From Planctomycetota bacterium (lineage in GTDB: Bacteria; Planctomycetota; UBA1135; UBA2386), in the NCBI GenBank assembly GCA_947455805.1, contig CANGSN010000156.1, positions 1 through 7,064 of the forward strand: a DNA stretch of 7,064 bases, written 5' to 3'. The notes beneath the pieces are model-generated. The model was not told where the DNA came from. It saw only the letters and a program-made list of their open reading frames with translations, and searched no databases. The position numbers were made by a program, and so were the translations under genes. The number at the start of each line of letters is the position of its first letter. The first letter of the stretch is position 1. Shown here piece by piece: positions 1 to 5,696 of this stretch.

Positions 1-572
1 AGGCTCTGCATCGCCTGGTGCACGGCGACCAGCGACGTCGAGCACGCGGTCAGCACGTTCACGCTCGGCCCGCGCAGGTCGAAGTGGTAGCTCGTGCGCG
101 TGGCGAGGAAGTCCTTGTCGTTGCCGGTGTGGCGCACGACGAACATGCCGAGATCCTCGACCAGCTGCGGGTTGGTCAGCACGTTGCGCAGCAGGTAGGT
201 GTCCATGCCGCAGCCGGCGAACACGCCGATGCGCCCGTGGAACCGTTCGGGCACGTGGCCCGCGTGCTCGAACGCTTCGTGGCAGAGCTCGAGCCACACG
301 CGGTGCTGCGGGTCGAACAACGCCGCGTCGTGCGGCGACAGGCCGAAGAACCCGGCGTCGAACCACTCGATGTCGGCCAGCGGCATGCCGGCCTTCACGT
401 AGTGCGGATCGCGCAACCGCGCCTCGGGCACGCCGCGCGCGCGCAGTTCGTCGTCGCTCCAGGCGCGCCGCGCCTCGCGCCCATAGCACAGCAGCCGCCA
501 GAACGCGGCGAGGTCCGGCGCGCCGGGGAGGCGGCAGCCCATGCCGACGATCGCGATGTCCGTGGCAGCCAT
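1..572 (-). CDS. Type I polyketide synthase, N-terminal ketosynthase domain (partial, runs off left edge)
   Basis: Reading the minus strand from the ATG at 572 gives 190 residues of an uninterrupted beta-ketoacyl synthase domain, the enzyme unit that condenses acyl and malonyl-type extender units during polyketide assembly. Visible family landmarks are the N-terminal IAIVGMGCRLPGA (residues 6-18), WFDAGFFGLSP (70-80), DPQHRVWLELCHEAFEHAG (87-105) and the active-site block NVLTACSTSLVAVHQA (172-187), with the nucleophilic cysteine at 177. The two catalytic histidines, and any acyltransferase, ketoreductase or carrier domains, would lie beyond base 1. The protein begins directly with the ketosynthase, without a loading module or visible docking helix, so it is a first or stand-alone extension module or a hybrid NRPS/PKS subunit. 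No clear Shine-Dalgarno precedes the ATG; the start is chosen because the conserved KS N-terminus follows at once. The assignment to a modular type I KS is firm, the product unknown. Confidence 0.95.
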   Translation of the reverse strand, partial: MAATDIAIVGMGCRLPGAPDLAAFWRLLCYGREARRAWSDDELRARGVPEARLRDPHYVKAGMPLADIEWFDAGFFGLSPHDAALFDPQHRVWLELCHEAFEHAGHVPERFHGRIGVFAGCGMDTYLLRNVLTNPQLVEDLGMFVVRHTGNDKDFLATRTSYHFDLRGPSVNVLTACSTSLVAVHQAMQS

Positions 573-587
573 TTCGGATGACGAGCA

Positions 588-603
588 GGGAGTCGTGACT
601 CCC
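588..603. promoter_or_regulatory. Palindrome, possible operator of the PKS gene
   Basis: GGGAGTC-GT-GACTCCC is a perfect 7-bp inverted repeat with a 2-base centre. It lies 15 to 31 bases upstream of the PKS start codon in the gap between two divergent genes. The tight spacing suits a dimeric DNA-binding protein better than an RNA hairpin, and there is no T-run for a terminator. A regulator role is inferred from position and symmetry only. Confidence 0.4.
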
Positions 604-613
604 GGTGTCACCG
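603..613. promoter_or_regulatory. Second palindrome adjoining the first
   Basis: CGGTG-T-CACCG is a perfect 5-bp inverted repeat with a 1-base centre, sharing its first base with the palindrome at 588-603. On the minus strand a TAAGGT hexamer (complement of 615-620) sits immediately upstream. It could serve as a weak -10 element for the PKS, which would place both palindromes at or just after the transcription start. The -10 reading is speculative because no convincing -35 is seen. Confidence 0.25.
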
Positions 614-729
614 CACCTTACGCGCCGGGCGGACGGAACGCGACGGGCCGGTCCGGCGGCTGCGGTCGACCGCCTCCGAAGAGCCCCTGGTCACGGCGCC
701 CCCCGATGCGGCAAGGTCTCGTCACCACC

Positions 730-2322
730 ATGCGCTTCCGACTCTCGTCGCTCCTCGCTTCCTGCGGCGCCGCCGCGCTCCTGCCGCTGGCGCTGACCGC
801 GCAGATCGTGCCGCCGCTGCCGAAGAACCCGCTCGGAAAGCCGAAGCCCGCCGCAACGAACAACGCCGAGCAGCCCGCCGCGACGCCGCGTCCGTACGCG
901 GGCACGTTCGTCGGTCAGGACCTGACGCTCGAGCTGCAATGGAACGACGCGCGCAGTCGCTACGTGGGCACGGTCGTGCACGACGGCGAGCGCATGCCGT
1001 GCCAGGGCACCGTGCGCGACGACGCGCTGGTGGGCACGTTCGTCTCGGAAGGCGAGAACTACGAGTTCACGCTACGCCTCACCGGCGACAAGGCGACGGT
1101 GACGAGCGACGGCGAGACCTACAACCTGCTGCGCAAGCCCGTCGGCAACCAGCCGGCGCCGCAGCCGAACCCGCAGCCGCGCAACGACGGCGGCGACGCG
1201 GCGGCGATCGGCGACTTCCCGGCGTGGCTGCGACCCGGCGCACGCGCGACCTACTTCTCGGGCATGGCGACGCTGCCCGGCGTGTCGACGCAGCTGGTGC
1301 CCGACGACAACGGCGGCTGGCGCGACGGCAACGGCCGCACCTACCGCGAAGACCAGGCGCAAGGCACCGGCGGCGGCGGCTACACGCAGTACGACTTCGT
1401 CAGCGTCAGCCCGGAGTGCCTCGGCGTGATGATGTCGATCCACACGTTCGCCGACGCCGGCCTGCAACAGACGACGCAGTCGAGTGCTTCGCCGCTGCTC
1501 GGCGACCGCAACGGGCTCACCGACCTGTGGGTGCCGCCGGCGAAGCTGCGCGCCATGGTCGAACAGCAGGGCGGCGGCCTGACCGTGCGCCGCGTGAAGT
1601 ACCCGCTGAACGGCCGCACGTACGACGCCGTCGTCACGCAGAGCAAGAGCGACAGCGGCTACCAGCGCTACACCTACGACCTCGAGACCGGCCTGCTGCT
1701 GGTGTTCTCGGCCAGCTCGACCGGCGCCAACGTCCCGACGCGCGTCGGCGGCCAGATCCAGCAGGGTGCGGGCGGCACGACGATCACGTCGGTCGTGCTG
1801 CGCAACGTGCGCACGGTGCAGCTGCCGTGGACCGGCCAGCAGGCGCCGCAGTGGCTGCAGCCGGGCAAGCGCCTCGAGTACACGGGCTCGCTGAAGAACA
1901 GCCTGATGGAAGGCACGCTGGCGCCGTGGCGCTACGGCCTCGGCCTCGAGGTGACCGAACGCCGCGGCGACTGCACGATCGCCAAGCTGCAGTCGCGGCT
2001 CGACTACGGCACCGGTGCGGGCCCGCAGACGCAGGACTTCCAGCTGCTCTACGGCCCGGCCTCGTTCGCCAACCTCTTCCTCGACCCGCGCGCGCTGCAG
2101 CGCCTGCAGCGCGGGCAGGAACTCGACCGCGATCCGGTGACCGGCCGCCGGCTGGTGTTCGTCGGCAGCGACGGGCGCACCGCGACGATCGCCGAACAGG
2201 GCCCGCTCGACCAGCAGAGCTACAGCTACGACCTGCAGAGCGGCGCGCTGGTGGCGACCGTGCTGCAGCAACAGCAGGGGCCGGCGACGATCACGACGCA
2301 GTTGCAGCTGCAGCAGCGCTGA
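730..2322 (+). CDS. Secreted protein with a duplicated module, function unknown
   Basis: A 530-residue protein I cannot assign to a named family. Residues 1-24 form a signal peptide (Arg at 2 and 4, hydrophobic core, cleavage likely after LTA), so it is exported. A Pro/Ala-rich linker (25-55) leads to a small beta-rich domain (about 56-135, YAGTFVGQDLTLELQW to YNLLRK) and a second Pro/Asn-rich linker. Two related modules follow, at about 163-363 and 372-530. Matching stretches are FPAWLRPGARATYFSG / APQWLQPGKRLEYTG, LWVPPAKL / LFLDPRAL, YTYDLETGLLLVFSA / YSYDLQSGALVATVL and GGTTITSVV / GPATITTQL. The ATG at 730 is preferred over the in-frame ATG at 541, because 541 lies antisense inside the PKS and only 730 yields a signal peptide; AAGG upstream is a weak ribosome site. 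No catalytic motif is visible, and a periplasmic or surface role in binding or assembly is only a guess. It is divergent from the PKS and may share its control region. Confidence 0.85.
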   Translation: MRFRLSSLLASCGAAALLPLALTAQIVPPLPKNPLGKPKPAATNNAEQPAATPRPYAGTFVGQDLTLELQWNDARSRYVGTVVHDGERMPCQGTVRDDALVGTFVSEGENYEFTLRLTGDKATVTSDGETYNLLRKPVGNQPAPQPNPQPRNDGGDAAAIGDFPAWLRPGARATYFSGMATLPGVSTQLVPDDNGGWRDGNGRTYREDQAQGTGGGGYTQYDFVSVSPECLGVMMSIHTFADAGLQQTTQSSASPLLGDRNGLTDLWVPPAKLRAMVEQQGGGLTVRRVKYPLNGRTYDAVVTQSKSDSGYQRYTYDLETGLLLVFSASSTGANVPTRVGGQIQQGAGGTTITSVVLRNVRTVQLPWTGQQAPQWLQPGKRLEYTGSLKNSLMEGTLAPWRYGLGLEVTERRGDCTIAKLQSRLDYGTGAGPQTQDFQLLYGPASFANLFLDPRALQRLQRGQELDRDPVTGRRLVFVGSDGRTATIAEQGPLDQQSYSYDLQSGALVATVLQQQQGPATITTQLQLQQR

Positions 2323-2330
2323 GCTGCTGC
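2310..2330. terminator. GC-rich hairpin over the stop codon, possible bidirectional terminator
   Basis: GCAGCAGC, loop GCTGA, GCTGCTGC forms a perfect 8-bp stem that includes the TGA of the secreted-protein gene. It lies just before the stop of the converging gene (2347). There is no T-run on either side, so it is at best a non-canonical terminator. The local CAG-rich coding sequence (poly-Gln tail) could produce such a repeat by chance. Confidence 0.25.
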
Positions 2331-2346
2331 GAGGTCACCGAGACCA

Positions 2347-3009
2347 TCACTTCGCCGGATCGACGAAGAAGTCGTCGAACGAGGTGCGCGCGTCGGCCTT
2401 GGTCCACACGCCGACGCCACCGATCGCGCCGATCGTCGCGTCGGTGACGTCGAGCAGGCGCTGGCCGTCGAGCCAGCAGGTGATGCGGTCGCCGCGGTGC
2501 TCGACCTCGACGCGGTGCCACTGGCCGAGCTTCGCTGCGACCAGGGCCGTGCCGAGCTGCCGGCGCACGCCGTCGGTCACGACGTAGACGCGGTAGTTCG
2601 ACTCGAGCGGGTTGAAGCGGCAGACGTAGTAGTTGTTCGCGTCCTGCACGCGCCAGATCGGCCCGCCGCCCTGGTCGACGGCGCCGCCATCGGCGCGCAC
2701 CGCGACCGTGAGCTTGCCGTCCTGGAAGCGCGGTGCGGCGCTCCAGAACAGGTTGAAGCGATCCTCGCTGGCGTGGTTGCTGTTGGTCAGCGACAGCACG
2801 CGCGTCGCCGAGACCGCGGTGCCGTCGGCCTGCGCCTGCCACGTCGCATCCGGGCCGCGGCCCCCGGTGCTGGCGGCGTGCCAGCCGACGAGTTCGCCGT
2901 CGAGATCGAAGCCGTTCGCCCCCGGCGTCGGATGGATCGCGCCGGTCGTGCACGCGAACGGCACGAGCAGCAGGGTCGAGACGACGGCCCACGCGCAGCA
3001 GGTTCTCAT
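2347..3009 (-). CDS. Exported concanavalin-fold (DUF1080 / LamG-like) protein
   Basis: A 220-residue protein. Residues 1-20 (MRTCCAWAVV, then a Leu/Val core ending PFAC) look like an export signal; Cys20 could be a lipid-attachment site, but PFAC is a poor lipobox. The rest has the pattern of the concanavalin-like beta-sandwich annotated as DUF1080 or family-16-like glycoside hydrolase: FDLDGELVGW (34-43), an early beta segment near TRVLSLTN, GGPIWRVQDANNYYVCRFNP (115-134), GQWHRVEVEHRGDRITCWLDG (162-182) and the closing VGVWTKADARTSFDDFFV (199-216). Such domains bind or cleave sugars or serve as adhesion modules; I see no convincing catalytic residues, so binding is as likely as hydrolysis. 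The ATG at 3009 is chosen for the signal peptide; no Shine-Dalgarno is seen. It lies 88 bases after the LRR gene on the same strand and may be co-transcribed with it. It converges on the secreted duplicated-module gene with a 24-base gap. Confidence 0.8.
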   Translation of the reverse strand: MRTCCAWAVVSTLLLVPFACTTGAIHPTPGANGFDLDGELVGWHAASTGGRGPDATWQAQADGTAVSATRVLSLTNSNHASEDRFNLFWSAAPRFQDGKLTVAVRADGGAVDQGGGPIWRVQDANNYYVCRFNPLESNYRVYVVTDGVRRQLGTALVAAKLGQWHRVEVEHRGDRITCWLDGQRLLDVTDATIGAIGGVGVWTKADARTSFDDFFVDPAK

Positions 3010-3097
3010 GGCGAGCAATCTGCCGGACCACAGCGCCGGCACCAAGACCCGGCTGGCAGGGAATCGCCGCGCAGCCGACGCGCGCCGGGCCGCGGGC

Positions 3098-4003
3098 TCA
3101 CGAGCTGGCGGCGAACCCGGTCGGATCGTGGTGGCGATTGGGCGGCATGCGGGGATCGCCCTTCGGCAGCTGCTCCTTCGCGACGTCGTAGTCGTCGTGC
3201 CAGCGGTCGACGCCCACGTAGGCCGGTCGGCGCGCCAGCAGCGACGACAGCTTGCCGTCGGCGACACGGCTCCGACGCCCCCGCAACGCCACGAAGCGTG
3301 GACGAGCGACCCCGAGGAACTCCAGCGACGGCAGCTCGCATACGTTCGCCAGCACCAGCCAGGCCAGGGTGCTCGCCAACCGCACGCGTTCGATGCCAGG
3401 CAACGCCAGTCCGTCGACGTGCAGCAGCCGCAGGCGACGCAAGGGCTGCAGCGCCGCGGCTGGCAGCACCCGCCGCCCACTCGCCGAGACGTGCAGGAAC
3501 TCGAGGTTCTCACCGCGGCCGATCCCTGCGAGGTCGGCGACGCGGCACGACTTGAAGGTCAAGCTGCGCAACGTCGCCAGCGGCACGTCGAGCGCCGACA
3601 GGTCGGGGAGGCCGCAGTAGTGCAACGACAGCGCCCTCAACCGACGCAGGGCGTGGAAGCCGACGAGTCCACGCGACCACGTCGAACCGAAGGCGCGGAG
3701 CTGCGGCATTGCGGCGAGATCGAGCCGTTCTGGTCCATGCGTGCCCGTGAGCACGAGATGTTCGAGCCGGTCGAAGCCCTCGAGTCCCTTGGCGTGCTCG
3801 GCCGGCAGCTCGAGGTAGCGGAGATGCCGCCCGTGCTCGCGCAAGAACGCGAGGTCCGCACTCGATGGCTCCCACGCACCGCCGAAGCGGGCCGGACGCA
3901 GCACCAGAGCCTGCGCGGCCGCGAACCCGACTGCAGCCCCACGAAGGCTGCCGCACGGCGCCAACAGCGAGCCGGCCGTGAGCGTTCGCTTCGTGGGCGT
4001 CAC
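3098..4003 (-). CDS. Leucine-rich-repeat protein
   Basis: A 301-residue protein with about eight or nine leucine-rich repeats of 19-24 residues, beginning near residues 61 (LRYLELP), 80 (LEHLVLTG), 102 (LRAFGS), 122 (LRALSLHYC), 145 (LRSLTFKSC), 167 (LEFLHVSA), 191 (LRLLHVDG) and 213 (LAWLVLAN), with a degenerate last one near 236. LRR domains form curved solenoids for protein contacts, and no enzyme domain is attached. Residues 1-60 are Ala/Gly/Leu-rich but lack a good signal peptide, suggesting a cytoplasmic protein. The C-terminus (about 260-301) is a polar tail rich in Asp, Pro and His. The start is the GTG at 4003: its GTGA overlaps the TGA of the preceding gene, and GGAG lies 8 bases upstream. 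This arrangement points to translational coupling with the 158-residue protein. The partner it binds is unknown. Confidence 0.85.
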   Translation of the reverse strand: MTPTKRTLTAGSLLAPCGSLRGAAVGFAAAQALVLRPARFGGAWEPSSADLAFLREHGRHLRYLELPAEHAKGLEGFDRLEHLVLTGTHGPERLDLAAMPQLRAFGSTWSRGLVGFHALRRLRALSLHYCGLPDLSALDVPLATLRSLTFKSCRVADLAGIGRGENLEFLHVSASGRRVLPAAALQPLRRLRLLHVDGLALPGIERVRLASTLAWLVLANVCELPSLEFLGVARPRFVALRGRRSRVADGKLSSLLARRPAYVGVDRWHDDYDVAKEQLPKGDPRMPPNRHHDPTGFAASS

Positions 4004-4476
4004 GGGCTCCGCTCCGCGTCCGCGGCGCGGGTGCCGTCACCCCCGGGCGCAACGCTGCCAGGCTGCAGACGGCCTGGCTCGAAGGCGACCTGCCTGGCGA
4101 GGATCGTCGCGGCGGCACCGGTCGCACACTCGACCACGAACAGCAGTTCCTGGCCGACGGCTCGGTCGACCGCGGCGAGCGCTTCGGCCCCGCAGTCGGC
4201 CAGCAGTCGCTGGCGCAGCGTCGCGTCGGCGAGCAGGCGCGGCCGCTCGAACAACCACAAGGTGGCGACGACGTTCACCAGCGCGAGCCCCGACACCCAC
4301 GACCAGGCCACGCCGTCGCAGTGGACCACGACACGCCCACCCTCGACATCGCACAGCTCCAGCTGGACGCGGCGCCGGCTGCGATCGAACACGACGGCAT
4401 CGAGGTGGCCGTCGTGGTGGCGGAAGCCGAACACACGGCCGTGCTCGTCGGCGACAACCTGGGCCCTGGTGGTCAT
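4000..4476 (-). CDS. Hypothetical protein, 158 residues
   Basis: I do not recognise a named family. The first part (about 1-60) alternates short beta-like stretches: GRVFGFRHHDGHLDAVVFD (13-31), RRVQLELCDVEGGRVVVHCDGVAWSW (35-60). This F-HDG-x-L-x-x-V-x-F-D pattern, followed by L-x-L and a V-x-x-x-GV step, resembles small beta-sandwich proteins sometimes filed among immunity-type or DUF families; the likeness is from memory and weak. Residues 61-80 (VSGLALVNVVATLWLFERPR) continue as strand or amphipathic helix, 81-108 are helical, and the last 25 residues are disordered. There is no signal peptide or clear membrane span. The ATG at 4476 lies 26 bases after the dus stop and is preceded by AAGAGGAG with a 10-base spacer. 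The gene's TGA overlaps the GTG of the LRR gene. The open frame continues upstream to 5643, but that part is antiparallel shadow of dus. Confidence 0.75.
   Translation of the reverse strand: MTTRAQVVADEHGRVFGFRHHDGHLDAVVFDRSRRRVQLELCDVEGGRVVVHCDGVAWSWVSGLALVNVVATLWLFERPRLLADATLRQRLLADCGAEALAAVDRAVGQELLFVVECATGAAATILARQVAFEPGRLQPGSVAPGGDGTRAADAERSP
4012..4015 (-). promoter_or_regulatory. Ribosome binding site GGAG for the LRR gene
   Basis: GGAG on the minus strand, 8 bases before the GTG at 4003 and inside the end of the upstream gene. A second GGAG (4007-4010) is too close, at 3 bases. Together with the GTGA overlap it fixes an otherwise unobvious GTG start. Confidence 0.6.
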
Positions 4477-4486
4477 GTGCCTCGTG

Positions 4487-4494
4487 CTCCTCTT
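4487..4494 (-). promoter_or_regulatory. Ribosome binding site AAGAGGAG for the 158-residue gene
   Basis: AAGAGGAG reads on the minus strand in the 26-base gap after dus, 10 bases before the ATG at 4476. It is the best Shine-Dalgarno in the window and selects this ATG over longer versions of the same open frame. Confidence 0.6.
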
Positions 4495-4502
4495 GCCCGT
4501 GC

Positions 4503-5570
4503 CTACTCCGAACAGCTCTGCAGCGCCGGCACGATCGCGTCCGCCGCGGTCAGCTCGCGCGCGCGACCGTCGTCGAAGCGATCGGCGAACACTTCGTCGA
4601 CCAGCGGGTCCCACGTCTGTGGCCCGCGCATCGTCACCAACCGTTCGCGCGCCCACAGCGGATCGCGGTGGTACTGCCCGTACTTGATCGCGTGCATGCG
4701 CGCGTGCGGCAGCGCCCGCCGCGCATCGCCGTAGAACGGCACCGCCAGCTGCCAGTGCCGCTGGAGCGCCGCGCGCACCATCGCCATCGTCGGCCGCAGC
4801 GCCGGGCGGTCGGCGAGCAGCGCACGGACCTGGCCGAACACGAACGGATTGCCGATGCAGCCGCGGGCTATGGTGACGCCGTCGACCTTCGTCTCCCGCA
4901 GCATCGCCAGCACGTCGAAGGCCGAGAACAGGTCGCCGCTGCCGAGGATCGGGAACGCGCCGACGTGCGCCTTCACCTTGGCCAGGAACGGCCAGCGGCT
5001 CGGCCCCACGTACTTCTGTGCGACGGTGCGCGGATGCACGGTCGCGGCGGTGATGCCGCGCGCGATGGCGCCTTCGAGGATCGTCCAGAAGCGCGCCTCG
5101 GCCGCCGGCGAGTCGTCGCTGCCGCGCCGCATCTTGACGGTGACCGGCACGTCGCCGGCGACCGCCTGCAGCACCGCGTCGACCATCGCCAGCGCGATGT
5201 CGGGCGCCTGCAGCAGCCAGCCGCCGCGATGGCGGCCGAGCACCTTGTTGACCGGGCAACCGAAGTTGATGTCGACGACGTCGTAGCCGGCGTCGACCAT
5301 CTCGCGCGCGGCGCGGCCGAACGTGTGCGGCTCGCTGCCCATCAGCTGGCCGCCGACCGGATGGTCGTGCTCGGGCACGGAGAGGATGCGCCGCTGCAGC
5401 TTGCCCTTCTGCAGCACCAGTTCGTCGAGCACCACTTCGTTGAGCGCGTAGGGTGCGCCGTGCTCGCGCGCGACGGTGCGCATGGCGAGGTCGGAGTAGC
5501 CGCTCAACGCGGCCTGCACGGCGGGCATGCCGATCTCGACCTTGCCGAGGCGGAGCGGGACGAACTGCAT
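4503..5570 (-). CDS. dus: tRNA-dihydrouridine synthase
   Basis: A 355-residue flavoprotein that reduces specific uridines in tRNA to dihydrouridine using NADPH. The TIM-barrel landmarks are in order: MPAVQAALSGYSDLAMR (15-31, the FMN-binding start, where most Dus read LAPMAGVTD), GGQLMGSEP (73-81), YDVVDINFGCPVNKVLG (96-112) with the catalytic cysteine at 105, VTVKMRRGSDD (143-153) with the FMN-contacting lysine at 147, TVHPRTVAQKYVGPS (177-191) with His179, PILGSGDLF (207-215) and DGVTIARGCIGNPFVF (230-245). The C-terminal helical tRNA-binding part carries RMHAIKYGQY in place of the usual RKHxxWY. The length is normal. The GGQLMGSEP / NFGCPVNKVLG wording recalls a subgroup I associate with planctomycetes, so I leave the letter (DusA/B/C) open. 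The ATG at 5570 starts the conserved barrel; no Shine-Dalgarno is visible, and a hairpin lies directly upstream. It is the first gene of the likely minus-strand operon. Confidence 0.95.
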   Translation of the reverse strand: MQFVPLRLGKVEIGMPAVQAALSGYSDLAMRTVAREHGAPYALNEVVLDELVLQKGKLQRRILSVPEHDHPVGGQLMGSEPHTFGRAAREMVDAGYDVVDINFGCPVNKVLGRHRGGWLLQAPDIALAMVDAVLQAVAGDVPVTVKMRRGSDDSPAAEARFWTILEGAIARGITAATVHPRTVAQKYVGPSRWPFLAKVKAHVGAFPILGSGDLFSAFDVLAMLRETKVDGVTIARGCIGNPFVFGQVRALLADRPALRPTMAMVRAALQRHWQLAVPFYGDARRALPHARMHAIKYGQYHRDPLWARERLVTMRGPQTWDPLVDEVFADRFDDGRARELTAADAIVPALQSCSE

Positions 5571-5577
5571 CGGCGCA

Positions 5578-5602
5578 GCGTGCCGGCGCGAGCGCGGCAC
5601 GC
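5578..5602. promoter_or_regulatory. 8-bp inverted repeat between dus and the amidotransferase gene
   Basis: GCGTGCCG and CGGCACGC are perfect inverted arms separated by 9 bases, ending 7 bases before the dus ATG. In dus mRNA it would make a strong GC hairpin over the region where a ribosome site would sit. As DNA it could be an operator serving both divergent genes. Either role is inference from position and symmetry. Confidence 0.4.
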
Positions 5603-5696
5603 AAGAGGCCAGCGGAACCGGGGCAGTGTCCGCCCGCTGCCACCGCGGAGGGGAACGACGACTTCCACGCGCGAGCGACGCTACGCTCCCTGCGCC

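Noticed and set aside
18..581. Plus-strand open frames across the left edge
   Set aside because: They are antisense to the ketosynthase, whose motifs are unmistakable on the minus strand.
1072..2271. A 399-codon minus-strand frame opposite the secreted protein
   Set aside because: Typical high-GC antisense shadow rich in Arg, Ala, Val and His; the plus strand has a signal peptide and conserved internal repeats.
2497..4687. Plus-strand frames of 352 and 684 codons over the LRR and concanavalin-fold genes
   Set aside because: Arg/Ala/His-rich shadow frames without domain motifs, opposite genes with clear repeats and export signals.
4477..5643. An upstream extension of the 158-residue gene to 547 residues
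   Set aside because: The added part overlaps dus on the same strand in another frame and is compositionally a shadow; AAGAGGAG supports the ATG at 4476.
3978..5696. A long plus-strand open frame continuous with the amidotransferase gene, which would give an 860-residue protein
   Set aside because: It runs antisense to dus and the 158-residue gene, is low-complexity Arg/Ala/His, and the amidotransferase needs Cys at position 2, which only the ATG at 5697 provides.
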